From the NCBI RefSeq assembly GCF_027596085.1, contig NC_072451.1, positions 10,865,098 to 10,929,097 of the forward strand: 64,000 nucleotides of DNA, written 5' to 3'. The stretch is from Anoplopoma fimbria (Eukaryota > Chordata > Actinopteri > Perciformes > Anoplopomatidae). Of the stretch, positions 36,451-48,041 are shown in pieces (within the stretch, counting starts at the first letter, position 1; every line of letters begins with the position of its first letter). A program made the translations under genes and the position numbers. A model generated the notes under the pieces. The model did no database searches. It was given only the letters and a program-made list of their open reading frames with translations, and was not told where the DNA came from.

Positions 36451-38617
36451 TCAGAATAAGAATCAGCTTTATTGGCCAGGTATGCGTACGCATACAAGGA
36501 ATTTGACTTTCCGTTGCTCTCAACTTACATTTACAGATGTAAATAAAACAGAAAAAACAAGACAACAAGTAGAATAAGGGTGGAATAAACATGTAACTAC
36601 TGTGTATACATGTACTACATATAAATATATGGATATATATATGTCCACTGCGGGACTAATAAAGGATTATCTTATCTTATCTTATCTTATATTACACACA
36701 CAAGTATGTATATGAACATAAAACACAACAACAACTGCAATCAAATGGAGGTAATAGTACAGAATGGGGGCAATAGTGCAAAATGGAGGTAATATTGCAG
36801 CATGACTAATTAATTGCTCATCAGAGTGACAGCCATTGGAAAGAAGCTGTTCTGGTGTCTACCAGAGGGGAGGAGTTGGAACTGGTCACTTTGTAAGTAT
36901 TACTGGGATGATGGTGTTGAATGCCGAGCTAAAGTCCACAAACAGAATCCTTGCGTATGTCTCTGGGGAGTTGAGGTGTTGCAGCATGCAGTGCAGTCCC
37001 AAGTTGACTGCATCCTCCACCAACCTGTTTGGCCGGTAGGCAAACTGCAGGGGGTCCAGCAGGGGGCCTGTGATGTCCCTAGTTCGGTCAACAGCAGTTT
37101 CTCAAACGATTTCATGACCACAGACATCAGGGGGACAGGCCTATAGTCATTTAATCCTGTGATGGAGGATTTCTTGGGGACTGGGAAGATGGTGGAGCGT
37201 TTGAGCCAGGAGGGGACATTACACAACCCTAGTTATCAGTTGAAGATCTGCTTGAAGACAGGGGATAGCTGATCAGCACATACTTTGAGGCAGGAGGTTG
37301 ACAAACCATCTGATTATTGTGCCTTCCTTATCTTCTGTCTGTAAAGGGGGCTGACTCACATCTTCTTCGTAGACCCTCAGTGCAGGTGAGGGGTCAGTTG
37401 GCAGAGGTGAGATGGTGGCAGGGGGTGTAGGTGGTTGTTTGATGTGAGAGCAGTTGTGGGGTGTGAAGGTGGGTTTGTCAAACCTACAATGGATCATGCA
37501 GGTGTTGTAGCGCCTCACTAACACCGGCCTGAGGTGTGATGTAAACACCGACCAGAATAAATGATGAAAACTCTGACGGTGAATAAAATGGTTTGCGGTC
37601 TATGAAGAGGGTTTTCTAAGTGAGGGCTGCATGATTTTTCCAACCCTGTGACATCTGTACACCAACCGTCGTTAATATAAAAGCAGATTCCACCTGTCAT
37701 AACCCGGCTCCTAGGCCATGACAAATATGGAAAGGACACAAGGGATTATGGTAAATCAAAGGTATTTATTATAATAAAGTAAACAAATAGCTTAAATTGT
37801 GAAGTGTGTCAGTCAGTAACATCAGTAATGTTAACATAAATGTGTGAGCATGATAAAGTGTGGGGTGTTGTCAGCGAAAACAAAGAAGACCAAACCACGG
37901 CAAAAGCGGGCAGACACTGGCAGGGGTGCATCCAGGTCAGCAGAAGAGAGACAGAGCAACACTGGAGTAGGGCTTTTATCCCAGAGGAGCTCCAAGACCA
38001 GGTGCTCTGCATCCGGTACTCTGTCGCAACTGCGTTCCCGTGACACCTTCAGGGACACAGGGACAAATAACCGGCAATACCACACTAAGCTAGGCAGGGG
38101 CTGTCACACACCCCCGCTAGTTTTTTTCGATAGGGCGGTTACGCGGTCTGCTCGGAGGAGGTGGAACCCCGGCAGATGTAGGGCGCTATCCGGGATGTGC
38201 TCACAAAGCCAGGTTTCAGTGAAGCACAGTGCGGCGGATCTGCTAAAGTCTTTGTTTGCTCTGTTGAGGAGCAGCAGTTCATCCATCTTGTTGGCCAGAG
38301 AGCGGACATTCTCCAGATGGATTGACGGTAGCGCAGTTTGGAATCTTTGCTGCCGTAGTTTAACGAGTGCTCCTGCTCGCTTCCCCAGTCAGCCTCTCAG
38401 GCAAATCCCATAGAGAGCCGTTGCTTCTCCAACTAAAAGCTCTGTATAACTTTCCGGTTCAATAAGAAATAGTGTCAAAGTTTGACCAGTTGATTGTCGG
38501 ATGTTTAAAAGTTCCTCCCTGCTGAATGTGGTAAGAAAGGGAGATCTGGAAAAGTAACAAATAAACAGAAAAAGTACCAGTGAGCATAGTATCGAGGCTG
38601 CCATCAGCGCCATCTTG
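36451..38617 (-). mobile_element. LINE B (CR1/L2/Rex1-like) inserted in LINE A
   Basis: A minus-strand LINE with an internal deletion. From its 5' side: a leader or ORF start (38617-38300), the endonuclease start NRANKDFSRSAALCFTETWL and HIPDSALHLPGFHLLRADR (near 38250-38130), an interruption by a solo LTR, then GGICFYINDGWCTDVT (near 37690-37640). Next come RT-proximal blocks [21 protein letters not shown] and [12 protein letters not shown] (near 37200-37090). The rest of RT is lost, and a 3' UTR (agaatcagctttattggcc on plus) closes it. A short plus-strand retroelement-like tail (aataaaggattatcttatctt) lies at 36655-36690. The pieces share order and strand, which supports one element. Confidence 0.82.
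37695..38108 (-). mobile_element. Solo LTR in LINE B
   Basis: 414 bases with TGTCATAACC at one end and TGTCACA at the other (TG...CA on the minus strand: TGTGACAG...TTATGACA). It is flanked by the 4-bp duplication cacc (37691-37694 and 38109-38112). Removing it and one duplicate restores the LINE endonuclease context around Ser-Gly-Gly-Gly. No internal region remains, so it is a solo LTR made by recombination between two LTRs. Confidence 0.88.
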
Positions 38618-39054
38618 ATCTTAACCCCAACTTTTCCCACCATTTTCCGACAGAGAACCATGGCTTCAAACATCGAGGTACTCATTCTCATCGCAACCGC
38701 TTCACACTTGGCTGCAAACTGTCCTAGTACATGCTGAAGGTCATTGTCTGATAGAGCCAACAGAACCACATCACTTTCAAAGAGCAGAGACTCAATTCTG
38801 AGGTCCCTTAATCAGACTCTCATCTCCCCAGCTGCCTCTTGAGATCCTGTCCAGGAAAATCCCCAACAGCCCTAAAGAGTTCTTTTCCAGCACCTTAGAA
38901 TAAACTTTCCAGGGGAGGCTGTGCAGTGTTATACCCTGATAATTGGAGTACACTCTCCGGTCACCCATTTTAAAAAATGGGAACCACCGACCTGGTCTGG
39001 GACTCCACAGGCACCATACCTGACCTCCATGCAAAGCTGAAGTGGCGTGTCAGC
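38618..39054 (-). mobile_element. LINE relic A, part 3 (RT region)
   Basis: Minus-strand frames give FFKMGDRRVYSNYQGITLHSL, PWKVYSKVLE and, nearer the 3' side, MRMSTSMFEAMVL and the LLALSDNDLQHVLGQFAAKCE region: RT motifs of the same LINE family as 22380-24590. Frames are broken and the catalytic core is lost. Confidence 0.8.
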
Positions 39055-39146
39055 CAGTATGGAACCACATGAGAAACAACATAGTGACTTCAGTCAACAT
39101 TAGTAAATATTTGACAATTTCTTTAGAGATCAAATATAAGTTTTAA
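39055..39146. repeat. 92-bp inverted repeat, left copy
   Basis: Matches the reverse complement of 41311-41402 with a single difference. It begins cagtatggaaccacatgag. Nature unknown. Confidence 0.93.
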
Positions 39147-39186
39147 TAAGAAAAAGCAAAGCACCACGTGGGTTAAGATAAGTCAG

Positions 39187-39600
39187 GCTGTTTCTCCTAT
39201 TCACCCTCCAGATTTCTTCATAATTGCCCACGTGAGCGTCCCCCAGCAGAAGTTTATTCACCATTACCAGGTACAATCCAGAGACTCCAAGAACGTTGTT
39301 TTGTGCGTAAGCACAAACTACAGCCAGAGACTTCTCAACTGCCTACAGACCCATACAGGTGACCCTCTTGTTCACCAGTGAAAATCCCACACAGCAGAGC
39401 CCAACCGGGGCTTGTGATTATCCCCACGGGGCGACTGTGCCCCCGCATCTGCTAGTCCATGTCAATTACATTTGATTAGATGTCAAATGACAAGCGCTAT
39501 ACATGTACAAGTCAACTTACCATTTACCATTACACTAACCTGGCACCTCTCACCCTGCCCCAGAAAGAGCAAGAGTCCAGCCCCAATCCAGGTGTTTTGA
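39187..39600 (-). mobile_element. LINE relic A, part 4 (endonuclease region)
   Basis: The plus strand keeps attgcccacgtgagcgtccc, aagcacaaactacagccagagac and caccctgccccagaaag, which correspond to the endonuclease part of the LINE family (compare 24200-24450). About 80 bases of unrelated sequence (39455-39540) interrupt it. Confidence 0.6.
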
Positions 39601-40433
39601 CCATTTTATCATGCAGAAACCGCCATGCTCTAAAAAACTAAGCGTCATTAAACTATGTCCCTGTTAAGTCCAGCAGAGGTGATACTTTGTTTATATCCGT
39701 GAAATAATCACTTCCTGGGTGTAGGCTGCACAGGGCCTTTTCTAGCTGGCTATTTCTCTCACCACATCTTGCTGACATCTCCCATTACAGCATCCAGGGC
39801 ACTGAAATACAGCCTTTTACACTTGTCTCTCTTTTGTTAATTTATTAGAAGTCAGTGGCAAGTGCTTGGAGTAAAGGGTTGGGGGGGATCAAGCAAATTA
39901 TATTGTTCATAATATTTGATGTGCCATACTTGTGAGGAGCTGAAAGCTGTGGGGAATGTGTTGCTAGGTTTCAAATTAATTATCTATAATGTTACAACTA
40001 TATAACTCTGATACACTGAAGTTGAAAGGCATCATTATATTTTTTTCCCACCCCTGTTCCTGCCCTACTTTGCTGTGAGAACCGAGTACTCATTTTGTTG
40101 CAATCTTGTGATTCGATGCTAGCTGTGAGCACAGCCAATGTCTTGTCCAAATGTGCTGTGTGTGTAGACAGAGATTGATAAAAGGAAATACCTACACAGT
40201 TCATCCTGAGAGGAAAACAGGTTAAGCAATAAAATCGTATCTTTTCCAAAAAAGTGATTTTGGAAAAAAATAGAACCACTGTTTTTTCACGCATTCAACA
40301 ATAACTAGTAATGCTTAACCATTAAGTTTTTCCACTTACAATTTTCTCCATAGACTAGGTGGTACAGAGGCATTAAGATCCACTGAAATTCTAAACAACA
40401 GTAACACACAACATGGCCTGAGCCTTTGTAGGG

Positions 40434-40434
<1 letters not shown>
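39601..40434. other. No gene recognised
   Basis: AT-rich sequence with short open frames only. Confidence 0.5.

Positions 40435-40528
<94 letters not shown>
40435..40528 (+). repeat. (TG)n microsatellite
   Basis: About 45 units with one TA interruption near 40521. Confidence 0.96.
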
Positions 40529-40677
40529 CTTGCTTATCTTTGAGTTGACACTAAGTACAAAGTGAGATTTAAGAGCAAACTTGAGCTTTCTTGGTGTGTA
40601 GAAATTGTATTACAGCTACACTGATTCATCCCAATTCCATCACGTTAAATACTGTGGGTGCTACATTCTTTAGACAC

Positions 40678-40679
<2 letters not shown>

Positions 40680-40754
<75 letters not shown>

Positions 40755-40764
40755 CACACACACA
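40680..40764 (+). repeat. (AC)n microsatellite
   Basis: About 41 units with one break near 40753. It is complementary to the (TG)n run 150 bases upstream. Confidence 0.96.
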
Positions 40765-41310
40765 ACTGACACTACCGATATATTGTAATTCCAACACCCC
40801 GCTGCTAAACCCAATCTCTATTTACTAGCAGCAGACAGCCAAAGAATATTAGCACATATCAGAGAGCATCACACAGACAGGGGTTTAAACCACTTTTTAC
40901 CAATAAGGTGGTTTGAAATATACATACTGAGCCGAATGTAACTTGAAAGGCTGTCTAATGCTGATTTAAGTTTTAGTTGTTCACAGGTCTAAGCCAGTCA
41001 GCGATTAGAGCTACAGGATAAGGTTTATATCAGAGAGTTTAATGTGACAGAAAAACAGTAAGCAACTTCAATACAGGCCATTATACATGGATCTACCTAA
41101 CAAATCTGGAGAGTCTCTGACTCTCTTGGAGTCAGAGACTCCAAGAGACTTTCAAGACATCAAACAGCAGAGAAGGACCACTGTGAAGGGTCTGTGATGT
41201 AGCGTTCACTACTCTACTGAAGTAATGATCTATCTGGTTTAACAAAGAGCATATTATTTTAAGTAGAAAAAAAAAAGATTTTTCATAGCATATCAGGCCT
41301 CAAATTTACC
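40765..41310. other. Non-coding; overlapping hairpins at 41112-41147
   Basis: No gene recognised. agtctctgactc (41112-41123) pairs with gagtcagagact (41129-41140); alternatively ctcttggagt (41123-41132) pairs with actccaagag (41138-41147). Confidence 0.6.
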
Positions 41311-41402
41311 TTAAAACTTAGATTTGATCTCTAAAGAAATTGTCAAATATTTACTAATGTTGACTGAAGTCACTATGTTGTTTCTCATGTGGTTCCATAC
41401 TG
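41311..41402. repeat. 92-bp inverted repeat, right copy
   Basis: Inverted copy of 39055-39146 with one mismatch. The enclosed 2.16 kb has no recognised transposase. Confidence 0.93.
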
Positions 41403-42046
41403 ACGCTTTGTCAGACCTCTTGGCGTCACTTTCTAACGCAACACCACTTGCTTAGGTGGAGGCAACAAATGTATGTGAAAACACTGCACTATACTGTACT
41501 ATTGTATACCATGGTATGAACCATGGTTTAATTTCCCATTGGAGATCTTCATGCAGCTGTATGATGGCCCAACCATTATGGCAGGCAGATCCAAGTGTCC
41601 GGAGTTCAGGCACTGTGGAATGTCAGTCCGGGAAGAGATATTATTGTTATTATAAACCAAAGCTGCTTGTGGTTCATGCAATGTCTGCAAAAGGTTGAGG
41701 AGCGGCGGACTGACCATTTGGCTAATGTCAAGTGTATGCTAAAGAGCCACAACAACACATCTGCTGTTTTGATAGAGGTTGAAAGCACGTTGGCCACAGG
41801 ACTCCTTTGTGCCATAACTTAGCTTTTTTTTTTTTTTTTTTTTTATTGTTTAAAGGAGTTCCACCAAAGTATGGAAAGTAGACAATAACCAAAGTCATAA
41901 CCACATTCCGAAAAGCACTCCAGACACTACTGAGTTCTGTGAGAGCTCTAACCCACGTGATATTTGGAGCTACATTTGCCATCTGCCAGCGGTGCAGTAT
42001 GCAGCACAAATGGCTTACATCATCCAGGTGTCCTTAGTGAGGGATC
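41403..42046. other. No gene recognised
   Basis: Contains a run of about 21 T near 41824-41844 and short frames on both strands. Nothing supported. Confidence 0.45.
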
Positions 42047-42358
42047 TGTGATGACCCCTCCTTTCCAGTAGGGGTCTGTGTCCTGTTTGCTGGTTCTTTG
42101 TCTTTCAGGTTGTTGATTGCTGCTGATGAGCCACACCTGAGCATCGTAGAGTCCCAGTGATAAAGACTCAGCACCTGAACAGGGAGGGCTGGCTCTCTCC
42201 TCCTGGGGCTTTTCCTTGGCTGACCCAGCTGCTGTTTTGTTGGCTTTGTTTAGTTATTGTGATTTGTTAATAGTATTTGTTAAATAAATGTACCTATTTA
42301 TTAGATATACACCTGTCTTGTCTCCTTCATGTTGCAGCCTGAGAGCTGGGTTGTAACA
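42047..42358 (+). mobile_element. Probable solo LTR
   Basis: Starts TGTGATGACCCC and ends GGGTTGTAACA, with a polyadenylation signal AATAAA near 42283 and a GT-rich stretch after it, as in fish Gypsy LTRs. No convincing target duplication is seen, so the limits are approximate. Confidence 0.55.
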
Positions 42359-44221
42359 CAGAAGTTCAGGGATTAATGGAAGGAAATTTCAAGAATAAAC
42401 TCTCACAAACAAATCCTTATTCAGTTCACTTTTACCTCTCTTTGTCTCAGTCTCTTCTATTTTTTGAAGGGTGAACGTTCAGTAGATCTTGACGTACCTT
42501 TCAAATATGTTTAAATATTACCTCTTTGATGCTCTATTCTGCAGCTGAATCTTAAAAAGTAGTCATGTGGTATTAAGCAAAACAGTCATACTTGATTGGT
42601 CTGTTTTCTGGAGGCCTATTTCAAATGTTTTTAGCAGTGGTTCTATACTGTTCGCTAAATAGTGGTGCCCTTGAGGCATTGTCTGTTGTGATGCGTTAAC
42701 TGGTAACACTGAAGTTGTATTGCAATTCTTGTTGGTAATCCCTTTCTGACGACATTGTTCTACAGCCTCTGTAGAATTAGATTGAATGTGACTGGCAGGT
42801 TGACTGATTGCTCTTAGCTTTTTTAGTTTACACTGTGAGAAACGTGCACACAAACACACATACACACACACACACACTTTTGAATGATGATTGATGTACA
42901 GGTTGTCGTAGTCTGGCATGTTGGCTCCAGTCAGACTCTGGATGGCTGACTCTATGTGTGTGTGCGGGTTTCAGTTTACTTATACTTGTATGGACCCAAT
43001 CTCTAAAACCACTGTTTTAAGGATATGTTGGCCTTCCCTTACCACACAACTTCTAGCCTTTTGGTTTTAGAGTTACCATGGATAGTGTTGAATTAAAGGT
43101 AAGATTCAGGGCATTTTAATGGTTGTTTTGGGTAGGTACTGGTAACCCTCTGGGCATGAATTCAAGTTGATACACTGTCCTCACAAATACATAAATGCAG
43201 TGTGTGTGATGGTGTGGGTATTACTCATGGTGTTCATGCCTCAGTGGGAATAAGTGCTGCACAAGCAGAGCTGGGGAAGAGTGCTCTGCTCTATGTCACT
43301 GACTGATGGCCTTAGACGGACTCTCTCCCTGTCGTTCTCTACCTCCTTCTCTCTTTCTTTCGCTCTCTCTTTCTCATTCTGTTGAAGCATAACAAGGGTT
43401 ATGCTGCAAAGATAAAACACATCAGGTTTAGTCACCAGAGTTTGACCCCGTCTACATGGATCCATGTAGTGCTCATGACAGGTGGGCTTCTTGGGGCCAT
43501 GTCAACCCAGCCAGACTGCTGTGCCTCACATTTGACCTTCTAAAAATGTGAACAATTATTTTACATTGAAGACTTTATTAAAAAAAAAAAAAAACTGTTG
43601 AAAGTGCAAAATAAACACTAGTACAGTGTGGATAGAGTAGGTGGCTAAGTACAAAGCACAGTGGATTTTAGAAAATGACCCAAATCACCTTCAGTTACCA
43701 GTGAAAAGAGTGGAAAGGATTCTTCCTCTCGTACATATGTTGCAGGGATAGAACCTGAAAGTTTCTGTGTTGAGCATAATGTTTGGCAAATTTCCCCATT
43801 TGATGGTTCAAAGTTAAGGAAGATGATAGACCAGGGTTGATGGGGAACAGGTAACTGTTGGAGGAGTCTAGCAGGAGCCTGATGGGAGGTCTGGTGAGGA
43901 GAACAATTCAGGCAGGAAACAAGTAACTCTCACCAGAAGATCTGTTGGGGTGAAGTTTCTGGTCCTGGTGCCCACTCAAGGGTCAGACCTCCACCACAGA
44001 CATGACAGAGCAGGAAAGGTGGGTACGGGAGCTCTGGTGAAGCCTTGCTTTTGATTCCTTAACAGTTTCCTCAGCAGGTAGACCATATGAAATGAGTAGT
44101 CTGTGAGGTGAGGAATTTGAGGGGGGCTGCAACAAAGCTGCAGTTTTGGATGAAGCTCCAGTTGAAGAAGCAGAACCTCAGGATGCATCACCAGTGCTTG
44201 CGGGAGGAAGTCAGGCCTACC
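42359..44221. other. No gene recognised
   Basis: Short AC and AG microsatellites near 42850-42880 and 43320-43380, an A-run near 43579, and unassigned short frames. Confidence 0.45.
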
Positions 44222-44310
44222 TGTCTTTACCTTGGTAGGGTCCATGTGGAGGCTGCTGGCAGTGACAATGAACCCCAGGAACTCACACATCTCTGGTTTT
44301 ATGAACAACT
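44222..44310 (-). pseudogene. Ty3/Gypsy RT fragment
   Basis: The minus strand reads FIKPEMCEFLGFIVTASSLHMDPTKVK, with each half typical of the RT thumb in Gypsy elements (KCEF...FLGFIV then MDPxKV). The rest of the domain is not recognisable, so it is a short relic. Confidence 0.6.
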
Positions 44311-44755
44311 ATTTCTCCAACAGCCTTTAGACAATTTACCACACATGTTTCACATGGTCCTACAAACAGAAAACTATTAAATATGTACAAGGACATTGTT
44401 TAGAAGAGCCTGGAAGACTGCAGGCATCCCCAGCGATGACCTTGGACATATTGCATGCTGATGTTTGAAAAAAGACAAATATTGGTTGGTGCCTGAAAAA
44501 TTACACATAATATTGCATGAATATTGCAATATTCAGCAACTCAACAATCTATGCAGGAGTCAAAATAAAAAAGAAAGTGCTTGTCCAACATATTGCATTG
44601 AAATGAAATAACCATGCGATAAATAGTACAGTAAGAATAAACAGATTATTATAGAATATAATCAGAATAGAAACAATGATAATAGTGTAAACTAATACAA
44701 ATACTAACTTTGTGTGACCCCAGACCCTAAAGCAGGGGGCCGGCCCATTGAGGGC
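44311..44755. other. No gene recognised
   Basis: AT-rich sequence without a supported feature. Confidence 0.5.
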
Positions 44756-45160
44756 TCAATTATTTTGAAAAAAAGCTCCAAAACCCAATGGAGGGCGCCT
44801 TTTTATCCAGTTCATAAGGCGTGAACATCGGACTATTTGTGTGCAATGTGAACATATTTCTGCTGAAATGTATAAAAGTATATTATACTGTATGAGTTGT
44901 AGGTTGGCATTTTTATTGGAATAGAATTTGCAAATTTGGTTCCTGAAGTCGGCATCTGGAGCGATGAACAGTTCTAGTTCCCATTTTATTGATGGTATGG
45001 ATGGTGTTTTTTCTGACTGGGGTATTATCGCTATATTTAGGGGAGGAGTTTTTTCAAGGAAGGGATGTTGAAGGAATTGTTTAGATGTTTTGCAGTGGGG
45101 TCTATGAGGTACTTCTCCATAGAAAGCGTACTGCTCTGGACGGATTTTTGACAACTGAAA
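44756..45160 (-). other. Unassigned exon-like open frame
   Basis: A minus-strand frame of about 134 codons is open to a stop at 44756. It follows a good splice acceptor (TTATTTTCAG, then TTGTCAAAAATCCG, ending near 45160). It begins SKIRPEQYAFYGEVPHRPHC and continues KTSKQFLQHPFLEKTPP, then turns Asn/Lys/Ile-rich and less protein-like. I recognise no family. It could be a relic exon, part of an unknown element or chance; the mariner-type insertion lies 60 bases upstream. Confidence 0.25.
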
Positions 45161-45220
45161 ATAATATCAGTTTAAGAGTACACTTTATTTAAAATATTTG
45201 GGGAACTGAAATGACAGTTA

Positions 45221-45293
45221 CAGTTTTTTCCTATCGTTTTCGGTCATGTACCCATACTATGGTCACTTTTCCCTATCACTTAACACAGTGGGC
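45221..45293 (+). repeat. Left terminal inverted repeat of the mariner-type element
   Basis: Outer 20 bases identical to the right end; the remaining bases align with several mismatches and one gap, including the shared ACACAGTG block. Confidence 0.88.
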
Positions 45294-45965
45294 TTTAGAG
45301 ACACACACCTCTGCATATCTGTTAACCTTTGGTGCAAAATGCACTACAACAACCACACCACAAACAATGCTGCCATAACTTAACACATGTTTCCTCTCAG
45401 AACACTATGACCTAAAAAACACTAACATCTTGAAGCATTGCCAATTGCATATATAAAATGTTGCTGTGTCCTCCAGTTTGGCATAGATTTCCTGTAGTGT
45501 TGCATTGAAAAAAAGAGAAAAAACACAGACAAACACTTCTTTGGACTACAGTAATAAAGTTTGTAATATTACAGTATGACAATCCAAGCCAAGTATCTGC
45601 TGACAGTGTTCATATGTCGGTTTACCTCCCACAAAAGATGTCACAATTGAGTGTGGTAAATGTACTGTAATTGTAAATACAGTAAATACTGTAAGTGTTT
45701 TATGAGAAACTGAGAATAACAATTTTCAGTTTTTGTAATGCAAATTACATACAGTAAGTACGTAATATATGATCCAGAAACAAATCACAAACACAACAGT
45801 TTTTTTCACTGTGCTTTACTTTTTGGAGATTTTGTCACAGTGCAAGTGTTACACAAAACAGAAAATACATTACAAAGTCAAAAAATGTGTTCTAACAAAA
45901 AATGCAATGCACAAAACCTGCACATACTGTATATTACAGTAGCCCAACAGTGGCGCAGAATTGGG

Positions 45966-47449
45966 CTAATCCCTCCTATCCTCCGCATTTGGCCACAAAT
46001 TTTCATCTACGTCGCAACGTATGGTTTCTCTTGCCATACAACGTGGATAAAATCTTTTGGAATGCCTTATCCAGGCCTGGATATCTTCTGGGGCTATGTC
46101 CATACACCCAGCAGCCATTGCCTCTAATAGGGACATCTGGTCCTGAGGGCGGTGGTCATAGACCTTCCATCTCCACGCCGAAAAGAATTCCTCGATGGGG
46201 TTGAGGAAAGGAGAGTAAGGCGGAAGGAAAAGTGACCTCATCCTAGGATGCGCTGCAAACCACCCTGTGACTTGCCGGGAGTGGTGAAAGGCCACATTGT
46301 CCCATACAATTACATACGTTGGTAGATTCTGCCTGTCTACCTCTCTTGCTGTGAGCCTTTCGTAAAGCTCATCTATGAAGGCAATTAGGCGTTCGGTGTT
46401 GTATGGGCCTATGCCGGCCTTCTGCAGCTGCAGTCCATCGTTCGAAATTGCTGCGCACATGGTGATGTTCGCACCCCTCTGGCCTGGAACATCTATCGTG
46501 GCCCTTTTCCCAATCAGGTTCCTTCCACGGCGACGTGTTTTTGCCAGGTTGAAGCCAGCCTCATCCACAAAGATGAACGCATGTTCATTCTCACTGGCTT
46601 CAAGTTCCATGGCTCTCTTCAGGAAATTAGAGAATACACAAGATACCATAAGACAAAAATGGCATAGCTTACAGTTTTGTGCAAAATCACAATCAACATG
46701 ACAGTGTGTCCTGTGTTCAGTCTTACCTGGACGTATTGGTACCGGAGTTCCTTTATCCGCTCAGAGTTCCTCTCGAAGGGGACAGTGTAAAGCTGCTTCA
46801 TTCGAATTTGGTGCTTTTTCAGCACTCTGGCGATGGTCGTGGTGCCAACATTCTCAATGTTGGCAAATACACCAATGTCTGCGATGATGTTTGCACAAAT
46901 TTCTCTTAGCCTTATACTATTGTTAGCAATAACCATTTGCACTATTGCATTTTCTTGTGGCAAAGTGAATTTTCTTCCCCTTCCACCTGAGTGGGGCAAC
47001 CGTTGGGTCCTACAATAGTGAGTCAGACACAAATGCACTGATACGTCAGGAGAGTTTTGGAGACTTCTCACATCACATTACTACTGTTACAAACACATCA
47101 GTCAGAATGCTGTAAATACTGTATAGTACCTGTTAGTTTGTGTGAAAACCCTCACGATTGATGCCACCGTTGATCTTGGCAAGTTCGGCTGAACCCTCAG
47201 ACCAGCTTCCCTCATGGACAGACCATGATTGATTACATGGTCGATGACAGTTGCTCTGATTTCATCAGATACAACTGTCCTTGCTGCTGCTGCTCCTCTC
47301 CCTCTCCCTCTTCCTCTACCTCTCCCTCTTCCTCTACCTCTTCCTCTTCCTCTACCTCTTCCTCTTCCTCCTACTCCACCTTCACCTTCACCTCCACCTC
47401 TTCCTCTTCCTCTGCCTCTGCCTCTTGCTCTTGCTCTTGCTGCATCCAT
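45966..47449 (-). CDS. DDE transposase with two introns (mariner/IS630 type)
   Basis: Three exons on the minus strand: 47449-47130, 47009-46727 and 46616-45966. Introns of 120 and 110 bases have GT...AG ends and matching phases; the spliced frame is 417 codons. Exon 1 starts at MDAARARARGRG, has a long Arg-Gly tract (47430-47290), then a first helix-turn-helix (IDHVINHGLSMREAGLRVQ, STVASIVRVF). Exon 2 gives a GGRGRKF linker and a second helix-turn-helix ending RIKELRYQYVQ. Exon 3 holds the catalytic core: FVDEAGFN (first Asp), VIVWDNVAFHHS (second Asp) and PPYSPFLNPIEEFF (Glu), with 35 residues between the last two. It would bind the inverted ends and cut and paste the element. Subfamily is not assigned. 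Confidence 0.9.
47290..47430 (-). repeat. Arg-Gly coding simple repeat in transposase exon 1
   Basis: A run of purine-rich hexamers (minus strand AGAGGN-type, plus strand cctctt/cctcta) encodes about 20 RG pairs with GEGEGG inserts. Such tracts bind nucleic acid and expand by slippage. Confidence 0.85.
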
Positions 47450-48041
47450 TTTCCTATACCAACTACGTAAAGAAGTCCAAAGCAAATGCCAAAGAAGGCC
47501 CTTTTTCAACGAGGCACAAATTACATGTAAAACACCTGAGTAGGTCTTTAGCTGAGTAGGTCTTTAGCTGAAATGACCACCAGGTGTTTTGCATTGCAAA
47601 ACTTATCCTCTGTGTTTTGTACAGATCATTGTATGTAGTGTTGCTTTTACGTAAAAAAAGTAATTCCATGCCAATTCACCAAGAACTATGGTGCACAGGG
47701 GGAAAAAAATCTAAATTACTGTAAAATAAAATAAATAAACTATAAACTAAATATTTTTTCTTATTCAAACATGTAACTTCATTTGTCTGTCCAAATGCAG
47801 CATCTTTCCATCTACAGTGATCTAAATTACTGATAAGTTAGGTTTTGAACAGAAAGTTCACTGTTTTGAACAGAGTATCTAAACATTGGTAAAATATGCT
47901 GTAGTTCCACAGCGTTTTGCCGGTAGTGAACATTGACTGGGGCAGGTATCCATGAAATTTGGAAGAAGGCGTCATTGCCAGCATTTGTATCTTAGCATAG
48001 GGGCAAGTAACCACAGTTTGGTTCACATGGTCTACTGGTAT

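Noticed and set aside
47225..47559. Plus-strand Ser/Pro/Leu-rich frames
   Set aside because: They are the antisense of the Arg-Gly tract in the transposase.
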